The notes: a model not told the origin generated them from the letters alone. DNA of 64,000 nucleotides from Candidatus Gastranaerophilales bacterium (GCA_944324315.1 CALUVW010000006.1:1-64000); one strand, 5' to 3'; counted from the first letter of the stretch, positions 51,324-60,495 are shown. Numbers and translations are program-made.

Positions 51324-52705
51324 GATTTCTCCTGTTTGAATTGTTCCGTTAAGATTTTGAAAATACTATGATTGTTGGAATAGCCACCCAACACCATCAA
51401 GACAAGGGCAAAAATTAATGTGATTCCTTCTGTAACAGGAAAAGCATACCAAATCCCATTCATTTGGAATACCTTATCCAAACACCACATAGCCGGAACA
51501 AATAAAATCAGCTGCCTGCAAAGTTGAATTCCAATACTTGACAATACATTCCCCGTAGCCTGAAAATAAGTTGAAATCATTGTAGAAATACCACAAAACA
51601 GGTAACTTACAGCCATAATCCGCATAGCGGATATCCCAAAAGAACACATTTCATCGGAAGCAGCAAATAATTTTAAAATTTGTGACGGATATACAGTTAC
51701 AACTATTGTACCGATAATCATCATGATTGAAACCAAAATTGTGCCATAGCGGAAAGCTAAATTTAATCTTTCTCTGTTTCCTGCCCCGTAGTTGAAACTC
51801 ATAACAGGCAAACACCCCTGGATTAAACCATTTACTGTCATAACAATTAGTTGCTGAATTTTGAAATATGCACCGAAGAATGCAATCGCAGTAGCAGAAT
51901 ATGCTGCCAAAAAAAGATTTACAAAGGTCACCATAAAAGAACTAAGTGCATTCATAATAAATGATGGCAGTCCAAATGCAAAGATTCTACCGATTATTTG
52001 TTTCTGCAACCGAAAACCTTTGATTTGAAAGTGTACTTTTTGTTTGGTTCCAAGTAATAAAGCAAATGCCAAAATCATAGAGACCATATAACCTGCAACA
52101 GTTGCTAAAGCAGAGCCGCAGATTCCCAAGGCTGGAAAAGCTCCAATTCCAAAAATTAAAATCGGGTTAAGAATAAAATTAACAACAACCCCTGCAATCT
52201 GAAACCACATAGGAGCAACCATATTACCTGTAGCCTGAATCATTTTTTGAATAGCTATATGAACCATATTTGGTATTTGCATAAGTGAACAGAGACCCAT
52301 ATAGGCTATACTTAATTTATATATTTCCTCATTACCTGTAAAAGCCCTAAAGTAAGGTTTCATAATCAATAATACCAGAATATTGAGCAAAGCACCAACA
52401 ACAAAGGACAGTAAAATTCCGTGAGTAACAACACTATCCGCTTTATCTTGCGCTTTTCCCCCAAGGTATCCGGCAATCAATACATTCACCCCAACACCTA
52501 TCCAAATTGATGCCGCATTCATTAATGTTGTTATAGGAAATGAGAGAGACACAGCTGTTAATGCGTTTTCACCAAGTTTTGCAACAAAAATACTATCTAT
52601 CAGATTATAAGAATATTGCAAAAACATTGATATCAAAGGCGGTGCTGACATTTGACAAATAAGCTTACCAATTGGCATAACTGCCATTTTATTCTCGGCC
52701 TGCAT
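51320..52705 (-). CDS. MATE-family efflux transporter (first of a pair)
   Basis: The 461-residue, 12-helix transporter begins MQAENKMAVMPIGKLI and continues with the QYSYNLIDSIFVAKLGENAL motif of MATE proteins. The start at 52705 is chosen because AAGGAG stands just upstream; the longer frame would run through a strong hairpin at 52743-52776. Similar but not identical to the downstream MATE protein. The pair lies between repeated sequences and next to a gene-poor stretch, hinting at acquisition. Confidence 0.92.
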   Translation of the reverse strand: MQAENKMAVMPIGKLICQMSAPPLISMFLQYSYNLIDSIFVAKLGENALTAVSLSFPITTLMNAASIWIGVGVNVLIAGYLGGKAQDKADSVVTHGILLSFVVGALLNILVLLIMKPYFRAFTGNEEIYKLSIAYMGLCSLMQIPNMVHIAIQKMIQATGNMVAPMWFQIAGVVVNFILNPILIFGIGAFPALGICGSALATVAGYMVSMILAFALLLGTKQKVHFQIKGFRLQKQIIGRIFAFGLPSFIMNALSSFMVTFVNLFLAAYSATAIAFFGAYFKIQQLIVMTVNGLIQGCLPVMSFNYGAGNRERLNLAFRYGTILVSIMMIIGTIVVTVYPSQILKLFAASDEMCSFGISAMRIMAVSYLFCGISTMISTYFQATGNVLSSIGIQLCRQLILFVPAMWCLDKVFQMNGIWYAFPVTEGITLIFALVLMVLGGYSNNHSIFKILTEQFKQEKS

Positions 52706-52742
52706 ATATTTTCTCCTTTTCCTTTTATCCGGATAATCAAAA

Positions 52743-52776
52743 TGCCACACAGTTATCATAAGATAACTGTGTGGCA
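52743..52776 (-). promoter_or_regulatory. Perfect hairpin/operator upstream of the MATE pair
   Basis: TGCCACACAGTTATC and GATAACTGTGTGGCA are perfect 15-bp arms around a 4-nt loop. Read leftward the stem is followed by TTTTGATT, then the palindrome TTATCCGGATAA (52725-52736) and the Shine-Dalgarno. It may be an attenuator-like terminator in the leader or a repressor operator. Confidence 0.6.
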
Positions 52777-53451
52777 AAAAGATGATTAAATCCGGAAAAG
52801 TCCACTTAAATTTTCGGTTATGATTATAATTTGCTAGTCAACAATTGTCAAGTATTATGAGAAATTATACAGCAGTTTACACTTGAATGAAAAAGCTGCT
52901 TAAACTTTAAATATGTTTACAAAATCAAACAATAACAGTAAAGTGAGAAAATAGCATTTTTATTAATAGTAATCGTATTAACATTGATTTTTGTAATTCA
53001 CCAAGAAAACTCTTATATTTGTAAACCATCAATTTGATTGAGATAAAATAACATCGGTTTAAGAATAAAAATAAAAAAACTTCTTATATAATTGCGATTA
53101 GATAAAAGTTTCACTCCAGAGGTTCCTTAAAGTTGGTTCCGCAGATTTGCAAAATTAATATTTTCTATGAGAAATTCTCAAATTTGATGTTATTTTTGAA
53201 ATTTACACTGTAATTATTGCCAGTATTAGACTTTGCACAATTTTATACTTAACGATTTTATTGAATTTGAGGCATATAAGTTCCGTTGATACAAGTTCTG
53301 AAAAATTTCAAAATATATTACTATTACTTATCTATCTATAGTTCCAACCTGTCCGTTTGTAGCCATTTTATATATTATTTTACATCCGACCTTAAGAAAA
53401 AACTTCCGGTTAGCGAATTTTCGGTAGGGTGAAGCGGAGCGTAACCCGTAA

Positions 53452-53482
53452 GGTGCAGGTCGGACATTACTCCGCCTGCACC
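53452..53482. repeat. GC-rich hairpin
   Basis: GGTGCAGG...CCTGCACC with inner CGGA...TCCG makes a 12-bp stem with one bulged T and a 6-nt loop. It stands out from AT-rich surroundings. No poly-T follows, so it is not a simple terminator. Confidence 0.5.
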
Positions 53483-53516
53483 CCGAATAATCCAAGACAA
53501 ATTTCAAATGTCCTTG

Positions 53517-53534
53517 CCGAAAATAATCAAACCA
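53517..53534 (-). repeat. Left arm of an 18-bp inverted repeat
   Basis: CCGAAAATAATCAAACCA is the exact reverse complement of 53641-53658. Confidence 0.75.
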
Positions 53535-53640
53535 TTCGTACAAATTCAAATATGTCCTAAACTTCCGCCACATAAGGGTTACAACCAAAAGTCGAGGGGG
53601 GTAGACTTCAACGGACACTTCGTGGACTTTTCAAGTAATT

Positions 53641-53664
53641 TGGTTTGATTATTTTCGGACACTT
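53641..53664 (+). repeat. Right arm of the inverted repeat and direct-repeat copy
   Basis: TGGTTTGATTATTTTCGG (53641-53658) pairs with 53517-53534. Positions 53644-53664 repeat 49667-49687 with one mismatch. Confidence 0.7.
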
Positions 53665-53849
53665 CCGGCAGGTTGAAACCTAAACACAAAGCCACTTTTC
53701 AGCCAATAATCATTTTAACCGTACACGATTGAAATGTCTGCACAAATACATAGATCCGTACAATAACTTTGATTTTAATCATATTAAATTATTTAACTAT
53801 GTAAATATTACAAGGAGACTAATACAATAAATAAACACACTAACAAAAC

Positions 53850-53876
53850 AGCGATAAGTCTAAGAACCTTATCGCT
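53850..53876 (-). terminator. Terminator of tRNA-Arg
   Basis: AGCGATAAG and CTTATCGCT form a stem with a 9-nt loop and T/A-rich flanks on both sides. Read leftward it follows the tRNA 3' end and is trailed by TTTTG. Confidence 0.75.
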
Positions 53877-53892
53877 ATTTTGTTTCAAACCT

Positions 53893-53966
<74 letters not shown>

Positions 53967-54103
53967 TTATCTTTTGTCGGGAACATATTTATTTTAACAA
54001 AAAAAGATTTATTTTCAAGTTTTTTCAAATAAAATAAAAACAGGCAATATAATTAATCTTTTTTAATCAAAATATGTTATTTTGTATTTGAGAGGTATAA
54101 ATT

Positions 54104-54304
54104 ATGCAAAAATTGACAAAAAGAGAACTTACTATTTTAAGGATGATTACTCAAGGTTATGGAAATGAAGAGATAAGCGAAATAATTTTCGTAAGCATTC
54201 ATACTGTTAAAGCTCATATAAGTTCTATTATAAGAAAACTAGACGCTAAAAACAGAACCAATGCAGTTTATATTGCAATTAAAAATCATTTGCTTGATGA
54301 ATAA
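54104..54304 (+). CDS. Stand-alone LuxR/GerE-type HTH protein
   Basis: The 66-residue protein is only the LuxR-type DNA-binding domain: LTKRELTILRMITQGYGNEEISEII, then VSIHTVKAHISSIIRKLDAKNRTNAVYIA. There is no receiver or ligand domain and the upstream DNA does not continue the frame, so it is a genuine small protein, similar in plan to GerE. It may dimerise or pair with a separate receiver protein. GAGAGG precedes the ATG. Confidence 0.88.
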   Translation: MQKLTKRELTILRMITQGYGNEEISEIIFVSIHTVKAHISSIIRKLDAKNRTNAVYIAIKNHLLDE

Positions 54305-54316
54305 AATTGTTACAAT

Positions 54317-54345
54317 TTGATAGCTTTTCTTGCACGTTATATAAT
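54317..54345 (+). promoter_or_regulatory. Promoter of the amidase-murI unit
   Basis: TTGATA (54317-54322), a 17-nt spacer and TATAAT (54340-54345) lie 5 nt before the ATG at 54351. Confidence 0.7.
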
Positions 54346-54350
54346 ATATA

Positions 54351-56240
54351 ATGAGCGAGATTTATTCTATGAAAAAATTAATAATTTTATTTATATTTCT
54401 TTTTACCGTAATATTTACTTTTATACCTAAAGGATATGCGGAAGAACTTTACAAATTCACGGCAGCCAACTTTGATACTTCCAATTCCATAATCGTTTTA
54501 TCCGGGAAAGATACAGCATCCGGAAGTGTTCTGGATAATATTAAACTTGTTAAAATGGAAAACCCTTCCAGAGTTTATTTTGATATTAATTCTTCCATTA
54601 TTACATTTCCAAAACAAGACTGGACATTTAATTCCGGATCTATTAGACAAATTAAAATTACTCAATTCTCAACAAACCCGAATATAGTCAGAGTTGTAAT
54701 GTATTATGACACAAGTACCGGATTTAATCCTGACGATATAGAATTTTTAAGAATTAAAAACAGTATTATTATAAAGCTCAAAGATAAAACAATATGTGAT
54801 AATCCGTATTATCACAATACCTATAGAGATGAACATTCTTCATCAAGCGATTTTTACGAATACTTAACAATAACAACACCTGTAGATCAAAGTGAAGACA
54901 CTATTGTCGGTCAGATACAAGACGCGTTTGAAGAACAAACAAAACAACTGAGAGAACGAAAAGAACTTAAACTTAATACAAAATATTATCTAAATAACAT
55001 CACAATTAAACAAAACGGTGTTTTACTAAACGGCTTTGGTTCAGTAAGCATTGAACGTCCCATGATACTGCAAAACCCGACAAGAATTATTTATGATTTA
55101 CCTAACACTCTTGTCAATATGAAAATCCGTAATAAAGAATATCGAATAAATGAAACAGAAACCGTAAAAATAGGACAATTTTCAGTTAATAAGGCAAGAG
55201 TTGTTATAACAACCGATGCTGTAAGTGATTATATTCCAATATATTCAAGTGACAATCAATCCTTGCTGATTGCAAATTATCAAAAAATTAATAACACAAC
55301 GTTGTATAATAACATAAGTAACGCTATAGCTTATGATAAAGAAAAAATTAATGATTTAACAGAATCTATGATTCTTAAATTCAGTTCACCCGTTGTACAC
55401 GGTATTGACAGATATAATGATAAAATTATTTTATATTTATATAATGTTTCAAAATACCATGATGAAAATTTTAAAGCAGCATATAAAAATACATTCTTTA
55501 ATAATGCAGAAATTGACTTAATGCCTAAAGTCGGATTAAAGCTGACAATTCCTGTCGAACAAAATACAATGGTAAGCAGCTATATTAGTGCCGATGGCAG
55601 AAGTATAAAAATTACGTTGAAAGCATCCAAAAAACCTGTAGAAGAAGAAATAATTACACAACCCTCTATAATACTCAATCCGCCGGTAAGCTCAAAAGAT
55701 AAAACTAAAAAGAAAATTGTTATTGATGCCGGACATGGCGGAAGTGATGTTGGTGCAATCGGCGGTGAAATTTATGAAAAAAATATTACTCTTGATGTTG
55801 CAAAAAGAGTTGAAAAACTTTTAAAACAAAAAGGTTATCAGGTTGTAATGACAAGAGATGATGACAGATACGTATCTTTACAGGACAGAGTACAAATAAG
55901 TGAAAATGCATCGCCTGATATTTTTGTAAGTATACACGTTAATTCGAGTGTAAGACCTGAAATTACAGGTATTGAAACACACTACTACCATCAGGAAAGT
56001 GTTGCACTTGCTCAAACTGTTCATTCATCATTTGCAAGTGCGGTCAATTCGCCAAACCGCGGCTTGTTTAAATCAAAATTTTATGTTATAAATCATACTA
56101 CATCTCCTGCAATCTTAGTCGAAATAGGATTTATCTCAAACGGAGAAGAGAGAACTCAGCTTATAGGAGAAAAAAGAAAGCAGGCAACTGCAAAATCAAT
56201 AGCAGATGGAATACAAGACTATTTTAAACAATATAAATAA
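54351..56240 (+). CDS. N-acetylmuramoyl-L-alanine amidase with AMIN domains
   Basis: The enzyme cuts peptide stems from peptidoglycan in the periplasm, mostly at division. A signal peptide (MKKLIILFIFLFTVIFTFIPKGYA) is followed by an AMIN-type domain (about 35-150) and a second AMIN-like region (about 215-320). The Amidase_3 domain (about 452-626) has zinc ligands in DAGHGGSD, the Glu of YEKNITLD and SIHVNSS, and catalytic Glu in LVEIGFISN. The start is either 54351, leaderless after the promoter, or 54369 (MKKL), which gives a cleaner signal peptide. The last 35 bases overlap murI. Confidence 0.92.
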   Translation: MSEIYSMKKLIILFIFLFTVIFTFIPKGYAEELYKFTAANFDTSNSIIVLSGKDTASGSVLDNIKLVKMENPSRVYFDINSSIITFPKQDWTFNSGSIRQIKITQFSTNPNIVRVVMYYDTSTGFNPDDIEFLRIKNSIIIKLKDKTICDNPYYHNTYRDEHSSSSDFYEYLTITTPVDQSEDTIVGQIQDAFEEQTKQLRERKELKLNTKYYLNNITIKQNGVLLNGFGSVSIERPMILQNPTRIIYDLPNTLVNMKIRNKEYRINETETVKIGQFSVNKARVVITTDAVSDYIPIYSSDNQSLLIANYQKINNTTLYNNISNAIAYDKEKINDLTESMILKFSSPVVHGIDRYNDKIILYLYNVSKYHDENFKAAYKNTFFNNAEIDLMPKVGLKLTIPVEQNTMVSSYISADGRSIKITLKASKKPVEEEIITQPSIILNPPVSSKDKTKKKIVIDAGHGGSDVGAIGGEIYEKNITLDVAKRVEKLLKQKGYQVVMTRDDDRYVSLQDRVQISENASPDIFVSIHVNSSVRPEITGIETHYYHQESVALAQTVHSSFASAVNSPNRGLFKSKFYVINHTTSPAILVEIGFISNGEERTQLIGEKRKQATAKSIADGIQDYFKQYK

Positions 56241-57036
56241 AAAATATGACAACAGACCTATAGCTTTTTTCGATTCAGGCGTCGGTGGACTTACTGTTTT
56301 TGAAAAGGTAAAAAAAATATTGCCTGATGAAAATTTTCTGTACTTTGGTGATACAAAAAATATGCCGTACGGAGAAAAAACAGAATCACAGCTTATAACT
56401 TTTGCTGACAGAATTTTTAAATTTTTTGAGGAGAAAAATGCAAAGGCTGTGGTAATGGCCTGTAATACCACATCAGCAATTACTTATGAAAAATTAAAGA
56501 ATAATTATAATTTTAAAATATTTCCTATTATACAATCTGTTTGTGAGACACTTGCAAGAATGTCTGATGTAAAAAAACTTGGAGTTATAGCAACTCCTGC
56601 AACAGTTAATTCGCATGCTTATTCAAGAGAAATAGCCAAGTATAATCAAGATATACAGATTTTTGAACTTGCGGCGCCTAAATGGGTAAGAATTGTAGAA
56701 GAACACAGGATTAATCAACCTCAAAGTATTGAGCAAATTGAGGAAATACTTGATATAATGCAAGATTTTAATCCTGATAAAATTGTATTGGCCTGTACGC
56801 ATTATCCATATCTTTTAAATGTTCTCAAAAAATTTATTGCAAGAGATAAATTTATTGATCCTTCCATTTATTTTGCACAAAATATAAAAAACTATCTCAC
56901 AGAACATAATATGTTAAACAATCATTTTGAGTATGAAAAATTTTTTGTAAGCTCTAATCCGGAAAACTTTAAAACAGCTTCAGAATTATTCTATAAACTG
57001 CAAGAACTCCCCGCATTAGTCAATCTTGAAAACTAA
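56206..57036 (+). CDS. murI: Glutamate racemase (MurI)
   Basis: MurI makes D-glutamate for peptidoglycan. The 276-residue protein has FFDSGVGGLTVF with the catalytic Asp region, the substrate loop YFGDTKNMPYGEK, the first catalytic Cys in MACNTTSA and the second in ACTHYPYL. The only in-frame ATG before these motifs is at 56206, giving a 35-base overlap with the amidase gene and tight coupling of two peptidoglycan functions. Confidence 0.95.
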   Translation: MEYKTILNNINKKYDNRPIAFFDSGVGGLTVFEKVKKILPDENFLYFGDTKNMPYGEKTESQLITFADRIFKFFEEKNAKAVVMACNTTSAITYEKLKNNYNFKIFPIIQSVCETLARMSDVKKLGVIATPATVNSHAYSREIAKYNQDIQIFELAAPKWVRIVEEHRINQPQSIEQIEEILDIMQDFNPDKIVLACTHYPYLLNVLKKFIARDKFIDPSIYFAQNIKNYLTEHNMLNNHFEYEKFFVSSNPENFKTASELFYKLQELPALVNLEN

Positions 57037-57037
57037 A

Positions 57038-58018
57038 TTATAATTTTTCTATAATATTGAGGCATTCATCATATGTCTGTACAACTTGAATAAAATCACT
57101 TTTGCCTAATTTTTCTGCATTTATATTCAATTCTGTAGTATTTTCTTTAATAGAAAAAACAGGGATATTACGTTTGACAGCCTCAAAAACAGGTACAGAA
57201 CCAAGGGCGTCATAAGGCATAACGAGATAGTCCAAATTATCAATACTTATCCCTTTTTCTTTAGAAATTAGAGGTGCATTATCCAATCCTAACAAAATGC
57301 ATGGAAGGAAAGTTGGAGTAATATATTCAGATGCCGATTTTGCATCAACTATTTTTGGATATATACCGTAATCTTCAAATGCTGGAGAATGTACACACGG
57401 AACTAAAAGCTCTTTTGATATGTAATGAGATAAAACAGCCTCAACTCCGCCTACAGGATCTACTCCGATGCCGTTTGAATAATCAGTATTATAATCTTCA
57501 GGATCTTTAAACAGACAAACAAGAGCTATAGCATTACAGCCTTTTGTTATAAGTTTTTTGGCAGCCATCAAAAGAGTGTCAGCATTTTTAACAGAACCTG
57601 TTGATATACCGTTTTCTTCGACTTTAAAATCAACACCTACATAATCATCCGTAACGATATAATCATAAACATTTATGCCATAAACAGTTTTAACAGCATT
57701 TATTGTATTTATATGAATATTTAAAACATCTACGGGAATACCTTTATCAAAAACAACTCCGATTTTGTTGTGCGTTGAATTTAATAGTTTGATATTTCCT
57801 TTAAAAAATTCATTAAGTGAATATCCTTCAACATAAAGCATATTTGAGGTAATTCCGGAAAAACCTCCAGCATTAACAACATTCGGGTTAACAATAAGTT
57901 TTGAAATTCCAGCAAACTTTCTTGCCTGACAACTTGCATCTCCGGCATATCCGCCTATTGAAGCACCAATTCCTGTCGGAACTATAAATGCACCTAATTT
58001 TTGATTACCGTTTAGCAT
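57038..58018 (-). CDS. DUF3326-family protein
   Basis: The 326-residue protein fits DUF3326, a family known mainly from cyanobacteria and plastid-bearing plants and of unknown function. Seen here are the GAFIVPTGIGASIGGYAGDA opening, VNPNVVNAGGF, a GIGVDPVGGVEAVLSHYI segment and PTFLPCILLGLDNAPLI. The Gly-rich loops suggest nucleotide or cofactor binding. Its presence supports a cyanobacterial relationship. No Shine-Dalgarno; TATTAT stands 7 nt upstream of the ATG. Its end nearly abuts that of convergent murI. Confidence 0.85.
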   Translation of the reverse strand: MLNGNQKLGAFIVPTGIGASIGGYAGDASCQARKFAGISKLIVNPNVVNAGGFSGITSNMLYVEGYSLNEFFKGNIKLLNSTHNKIGVVFDKGIPVDVLNIHINTINAVKTVYGINVYDYIVTDDYVGVDFKVEENGISTGSVKNADTLLMAAKKLITKGCNAIALVCLFKDPEDYNTDYSNGIGVDPVGGVEAVLSHYISKELLVPCVHSPAFEDYGIYPKIVDAKSASEYITPTFLPCILLGLDNAPLISKEKGISIDNLDYLVMPYDALGSVPVFEAVKRNIPVFSIKENTTELNINAEKLGKSDFIQVVQTYDECLNIIEKL

Positions 58019-58035
58019 ACTTAATATAATACAAT

Positions 58036-58063
58036 AAAAAAACAGCTTTAAAGCTGTTTTTTT
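58036..58063. terminator. Terminator between the coiled-coil gene and the DUF3326 gene
   Basis: AAAAAACAGCTTT and AAAGCTGTTTTTTT form a perfect stem with T/A runs on both sides. It lies 21 nt beyond the stop of the leftward 58084 gene. Confidence 0.88.
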
Positions 58064-58083
58064 ATTTATAATGGTTACTTTAT

Positions 58084-58473
58084 TTACTGCTGAGCGCCAC
58101 CGTATGAAAAATCATTTTTAATATTAGTTTGTAGCAATTTAGTCCAAGTTGTCTCAAATGTATTAATTTCATTCAACTGAGTTTCAAGGTTATTTTTTTC
58201 CAACTCAAGTTCCTGTTCCCAGGAATTTAAGTTTGCAAGCTGCAGTTCATGATCTTCTTCAAGACTTTCACTCAATAATTCATAAGTCTCAGGATCAGAA
58301 GAATAATACTGATAATAAACATTATTAACCTGATCATTATATTTTGCCTGTTCTTCTGCAACCTGTTTAGACGAATTTAACAAATTCATTGCATTCTCAG
58401 AAAGTTTGTCATTAATCATAGACTTTTGTTTAGTGTAAAGTAACAATGTTTCATGAATATTTGAAATTGCCAT
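58084..58473 (-). CDS. Coiled-coil protein of unknown function
   Basis: The 129-residue protein is almost wholly helical with heptad-like spacing, rich in Gln, Glu, Asn and Leu, with a Tyr-rich middle (NNVYYQYYSSDPETYELL) and a flexible end (SYGGAQQ). No signal peptide or membrane segment is seen. The start at 58473 (MAISN) follows a GAGAG sequence; another ATG lies 9 nt upstream. Its composition and size recall small secreted filament or chaperone subunits, but no family is recognised. Confidence 0.65.
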   Translation of the reverse strand: MAISNIHETLLLYTKQKSMINDKLSENAMNLLNSSKQVAEEQAKYNDQVNNVYYQYYSSDPETYELLSESLEEDHELQLANLNSWEQELELEKNNLETQLNEINTFETTWTKLLQTNIKNDFSYGGAQQ

Positions 58474-58657
58474 CTCTCTCATCCTCTTTTCTTAGTTCTT
58501 GTATATATATAAACAATTTGGGAAATGGCTGATTTCAATAAGAAATCAAATTGTTACATTCCGTAATATAATATATTTACTTTTAATTCTTGATAATATT
58601 TATTATGCATTTTCTTTGTTTTTATATTATGATATAATTGTTATATAGGAGAGAAAA

Positions 58658-59272
58658 ATGGATCAGCAAACTTATATGAAAATTATGGGTTACGTACCCA
58701 CTGTTATAGAAGCATCTTCTCGTGGAGAGCGCTCTTTTGATATATTTTCAAGACTGTTAAGAGAAAGAATTATTTTTCTGGGAACAGAAATAGATGACGA
58801 TGTAGCAAATTCTATTGTCGCTCAGTTATTACTGCTTGACAGTGAAAATTCGGAAAAAGATATTATGCTTTACATAAACAGCCCTGGTGGTGTAATCACT
58901 GCAGGTATGGCTATATATGATACAATGCAGCTTATCAAATCAGATGTTTCAACAATTTGTCTGGGTGATGCCGCATCAATGGGAGCTTTCCTGCTCTGTT
59001 CAGGTACAAAAGGCAAAAGAATGGCTCTTCCTAATTCCAGAATAATGATTCACCAGCCTCTTGGCGGTGCCAAAGGACAGGCTACAGACATTGAAATTGA
59101 AGCAAAAGAAATTCTCCGAATGAAAGATATGTTGATAGGAATTATTGCAGAAAATTCAGGTCAACCTGTTGAAAAGGTTAAAGAAGATTGTGAACGCGAT
59201 CACTTTTTAACAGCTCAACAAGCTTTGGAATACGGGCTTATAGACAAAGTTATAACAAGAGATAAAAAATAA
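58658..59272 (+). CDS. clpP: ATP-dependent Clp protease proteolytic subunit (ClpP)
   Basis: ClpP forms the proteolytic chamber of Clp proteases. The 204-residue protein has the catalytic triad Ser107 ([10 protein letters not shown]), His132 (IMIHQPLGG) and Asp181 (CERDHFLTA). The [13 protein letters not shown] strand is typical. TAGGAGAG precedes the ATG and TATAAT is about 20 nt further up. No clpX or tig gene is adjacent. Confidence 0.98.
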   Translation: MDQQTYMKIMGYVPTVIEASSRGERSFDIFSRLLRERIIFLGTEIDDDVANSIVAQLLLLDSENSEKDIMLYINSPGGVITAGMAIYDTMQLIKSDVSTICLGDAASMGAFLLCSGTKGKRMALPNSRIMIHQPLGGAKGQATDIEIEAKEILRMKDMLIGIIAENSGQPVEKVKEDCERDHFLTAQQALEYGLIDKVITRDKK

Positions 59273-59298
59273 TTGTAACATAACTTAACAAAGCAATC

Positions 59299-59333
59299 AA
59301 AAACATGCAATTTCAACAAGTTGCATGTTTTTA
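59299..59333 (+). terminator. Terminator of clpP
   Basis: AAAACATGCAA and TTGCATGTTTTTAT form an 11-bp stem around a 10-nt loop. Confidence 0.85.
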
Positions 59334-59388
59334 TATTATTGTAAGGTTGAAAAAGGTTAGTTATAAAAATTAGGTAGGAGAAACAACA

Positions 59389-59913
59389 ATGGGTCTTTTA
59401 ATTTTCGCATACCGAAAATTAGACATTATTCGTCGGAAGAACGATTTACAATATCGTCTGATGGATCTGACCAGAAAGTTATCTGATTTGCAGCAATATG
59501 CAGCAAATATAGCAGATGGTTCAGTTTCGATGAGCGATATGATGAACACTCCAAGTTCAATGTTCGGACGACAAATGATGTATATGCAATATGCTCATAA
59601 CGGAGCATTGTTCGGTGCGCAGCAAAAATTCACAATGATGCAGCCTATGATTTCAATGCAAATGCAGCAAATGCCTGATCTGAATATGCAGGCTATGTAT
59701 CAGAACTGGATCTTTAAAAATCTTTATGATCAAGAACGTGAAAGAATGGGTAAACAGGAAGCAAAACTTCTTAATGAACAAGAAAAACAAATACAGGCAG
59801 AAAAAGCAAAAATAGAAACCCAGATAAAACTTCTTGAACAGGAATATGAAGCTTGTAAACAGGGTGAAGACAGATCAGTCCAAATGTTTAAACCTGAATA
59901 TACTTCACAATAA
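59389..59913 (+). CDS. Met/Gln-rich coiled-coil protein of unknown function
   Basis: The 174-residue protein has a short N-terminal hydrophobic piece (MGLLIFAYRKL) and a first coiled coil (DLQYRLMDLTRKLSDLQQYA). A Met-rich middle follows (about 75-110, repeated MQ and MM), then a long second coiled coil (about 120-158) ending near EYEACKQGEDRS. No family is recognised. GTAGGAG lies upstream. In composition it resembles the coiled-coil protein on the other side of clpP. It may be a structural or secreted filament protein. Confidence 0.65.
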   Translation: MGLLIFAYRKLDIIRRKNDLQYRLMDLTRKLSDLQQYAANIADGSVSMSDMMNTPSSMFGRQMMYMQYAHNGALFGAQQKFTMMQPMISMQMQQMPDLNMQAMYQNWIFKNLYDQERERMGKQEAKLLNEQEKQIQAEKAKIETQIKLLEQEYEACKQGEDRSVQMFKPEYTSQ

Positions 59914-59952
59914 AATTTTACCTGTAATCCTATCCTTAACTAACCCTGAAGT

Positions 59953-59985
59953 AAAGGAGGCTGTAATAATACGGTCTCCTTTTTA
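59953..59985. terminator. Bidirectional terminator
   Basis: AAAGGAG and CTCCTTT pair across a 16-nt loop, with T-rich sequence to the right. It lies between convergent genes. Confidence 0.65.
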
Positions 59986-60495
59986 ACATGAAATAATAAA
60001 ATCAACAGGTTTATCATAAGTTTCATGCGGAAGCTTATCAATCACTAACATTTTTGATATAGCTGTAACCGTAAAAACTTGAGGATATTTTTCAATAAAC
60101 CTGTCATAAAATCCGCCCCCATAGCCCAACCTATAATTAAACTTATCAACCATCAGTGCAGGAACAAAGGCTAAATCCAGTATATCAGCATTGACAGGTT
60201 CAGTACACGGTTCATCCACGTTTAGAGAAGATTTTGCTAAAATATCACCCGGTTCATAAGGACAAATAACAATTTCTGTCCCCTTAACCTTTGGCAGGTA
60301 AAAATTCTTATTGTCATTAATGAGGTCAAGAAGATTAATCTCATATTTCAATGGATAATAAAGTAAAACATTATGAGCATTGTTATAAAAATCCTGACTT
60401 CTTATCTTTTCAATAATTTTTAAACTCAGAGCACTGATATCTAAATTTTTTCTTAGTTCTTTTGCCTTAATTCTTAAGTCTGTTTTACTATACAT
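59983..60495 (-). CDS. 5-formyltetrahydrofolate cyclo-ligase
   Basis: The 170-residue enzyme converts 5-formyl-THF to 5,10-methenyl-THF with ATP. Visible family marks are the basic N-terminus (LRIKAKELRK), YYPLKYEINL, and the C-terminal ATP-loop RLGYGGGFYDRF. The length is slightly short but complete. The transcript may be leaderless: TATACT lies 6 nt before the ATG. It is divergent from cobO, and the two -10 boxes overlap. Confidence 0.93.
   Translation of the reverse strand: MYSKTDLRIKAKELRKNLDISALSLKIIEKIRSQDFYNNAHNVLLYYPLKYEINLLDLINDNKNFYLPKVKGTEIVICPYEPGDILAKSSLNVDEPCTEPVNADILDLAFVPALMVDKFNYRLGYGGGFYDRFIEKYPQVFTVTAISKMLVIDKLPHETYDKPVDFIISC

Larger units (their letters stand above)
52778..53892. 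other. Long gene-poor stretch between MATE pair and tRNA-Arg
   Basis: No credible gene is visible in about 1.1 kb. The first 600 nt are very AT-rich and featureless. About 53395-53700 is GC-richer, with a bulged hairpin and an 18-bp inverted repeat. A Shine-Dalgarno-like AAGGAG at 53812-53817 has no start codon after it. A tRNA terminator ends the stretch. Confidence 0.55.

Noticed and set aside
53328-53618. Leftward 96-codon frame in the gene-poor stretch
   Set aside because: Composition is unlike neighbouring proteins (Arg/Tyr/Pro-rich), there is no Shine-Dalgarno, and it runs through the GC-rich hairpin and one arm of the inverted repeat.
53812-53883. Possible small gene after AAGGAG at 53812
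   Set aside because: No ATG, GTG or TTG at a suitable distance, and the frame runs into the tRNA terminator.
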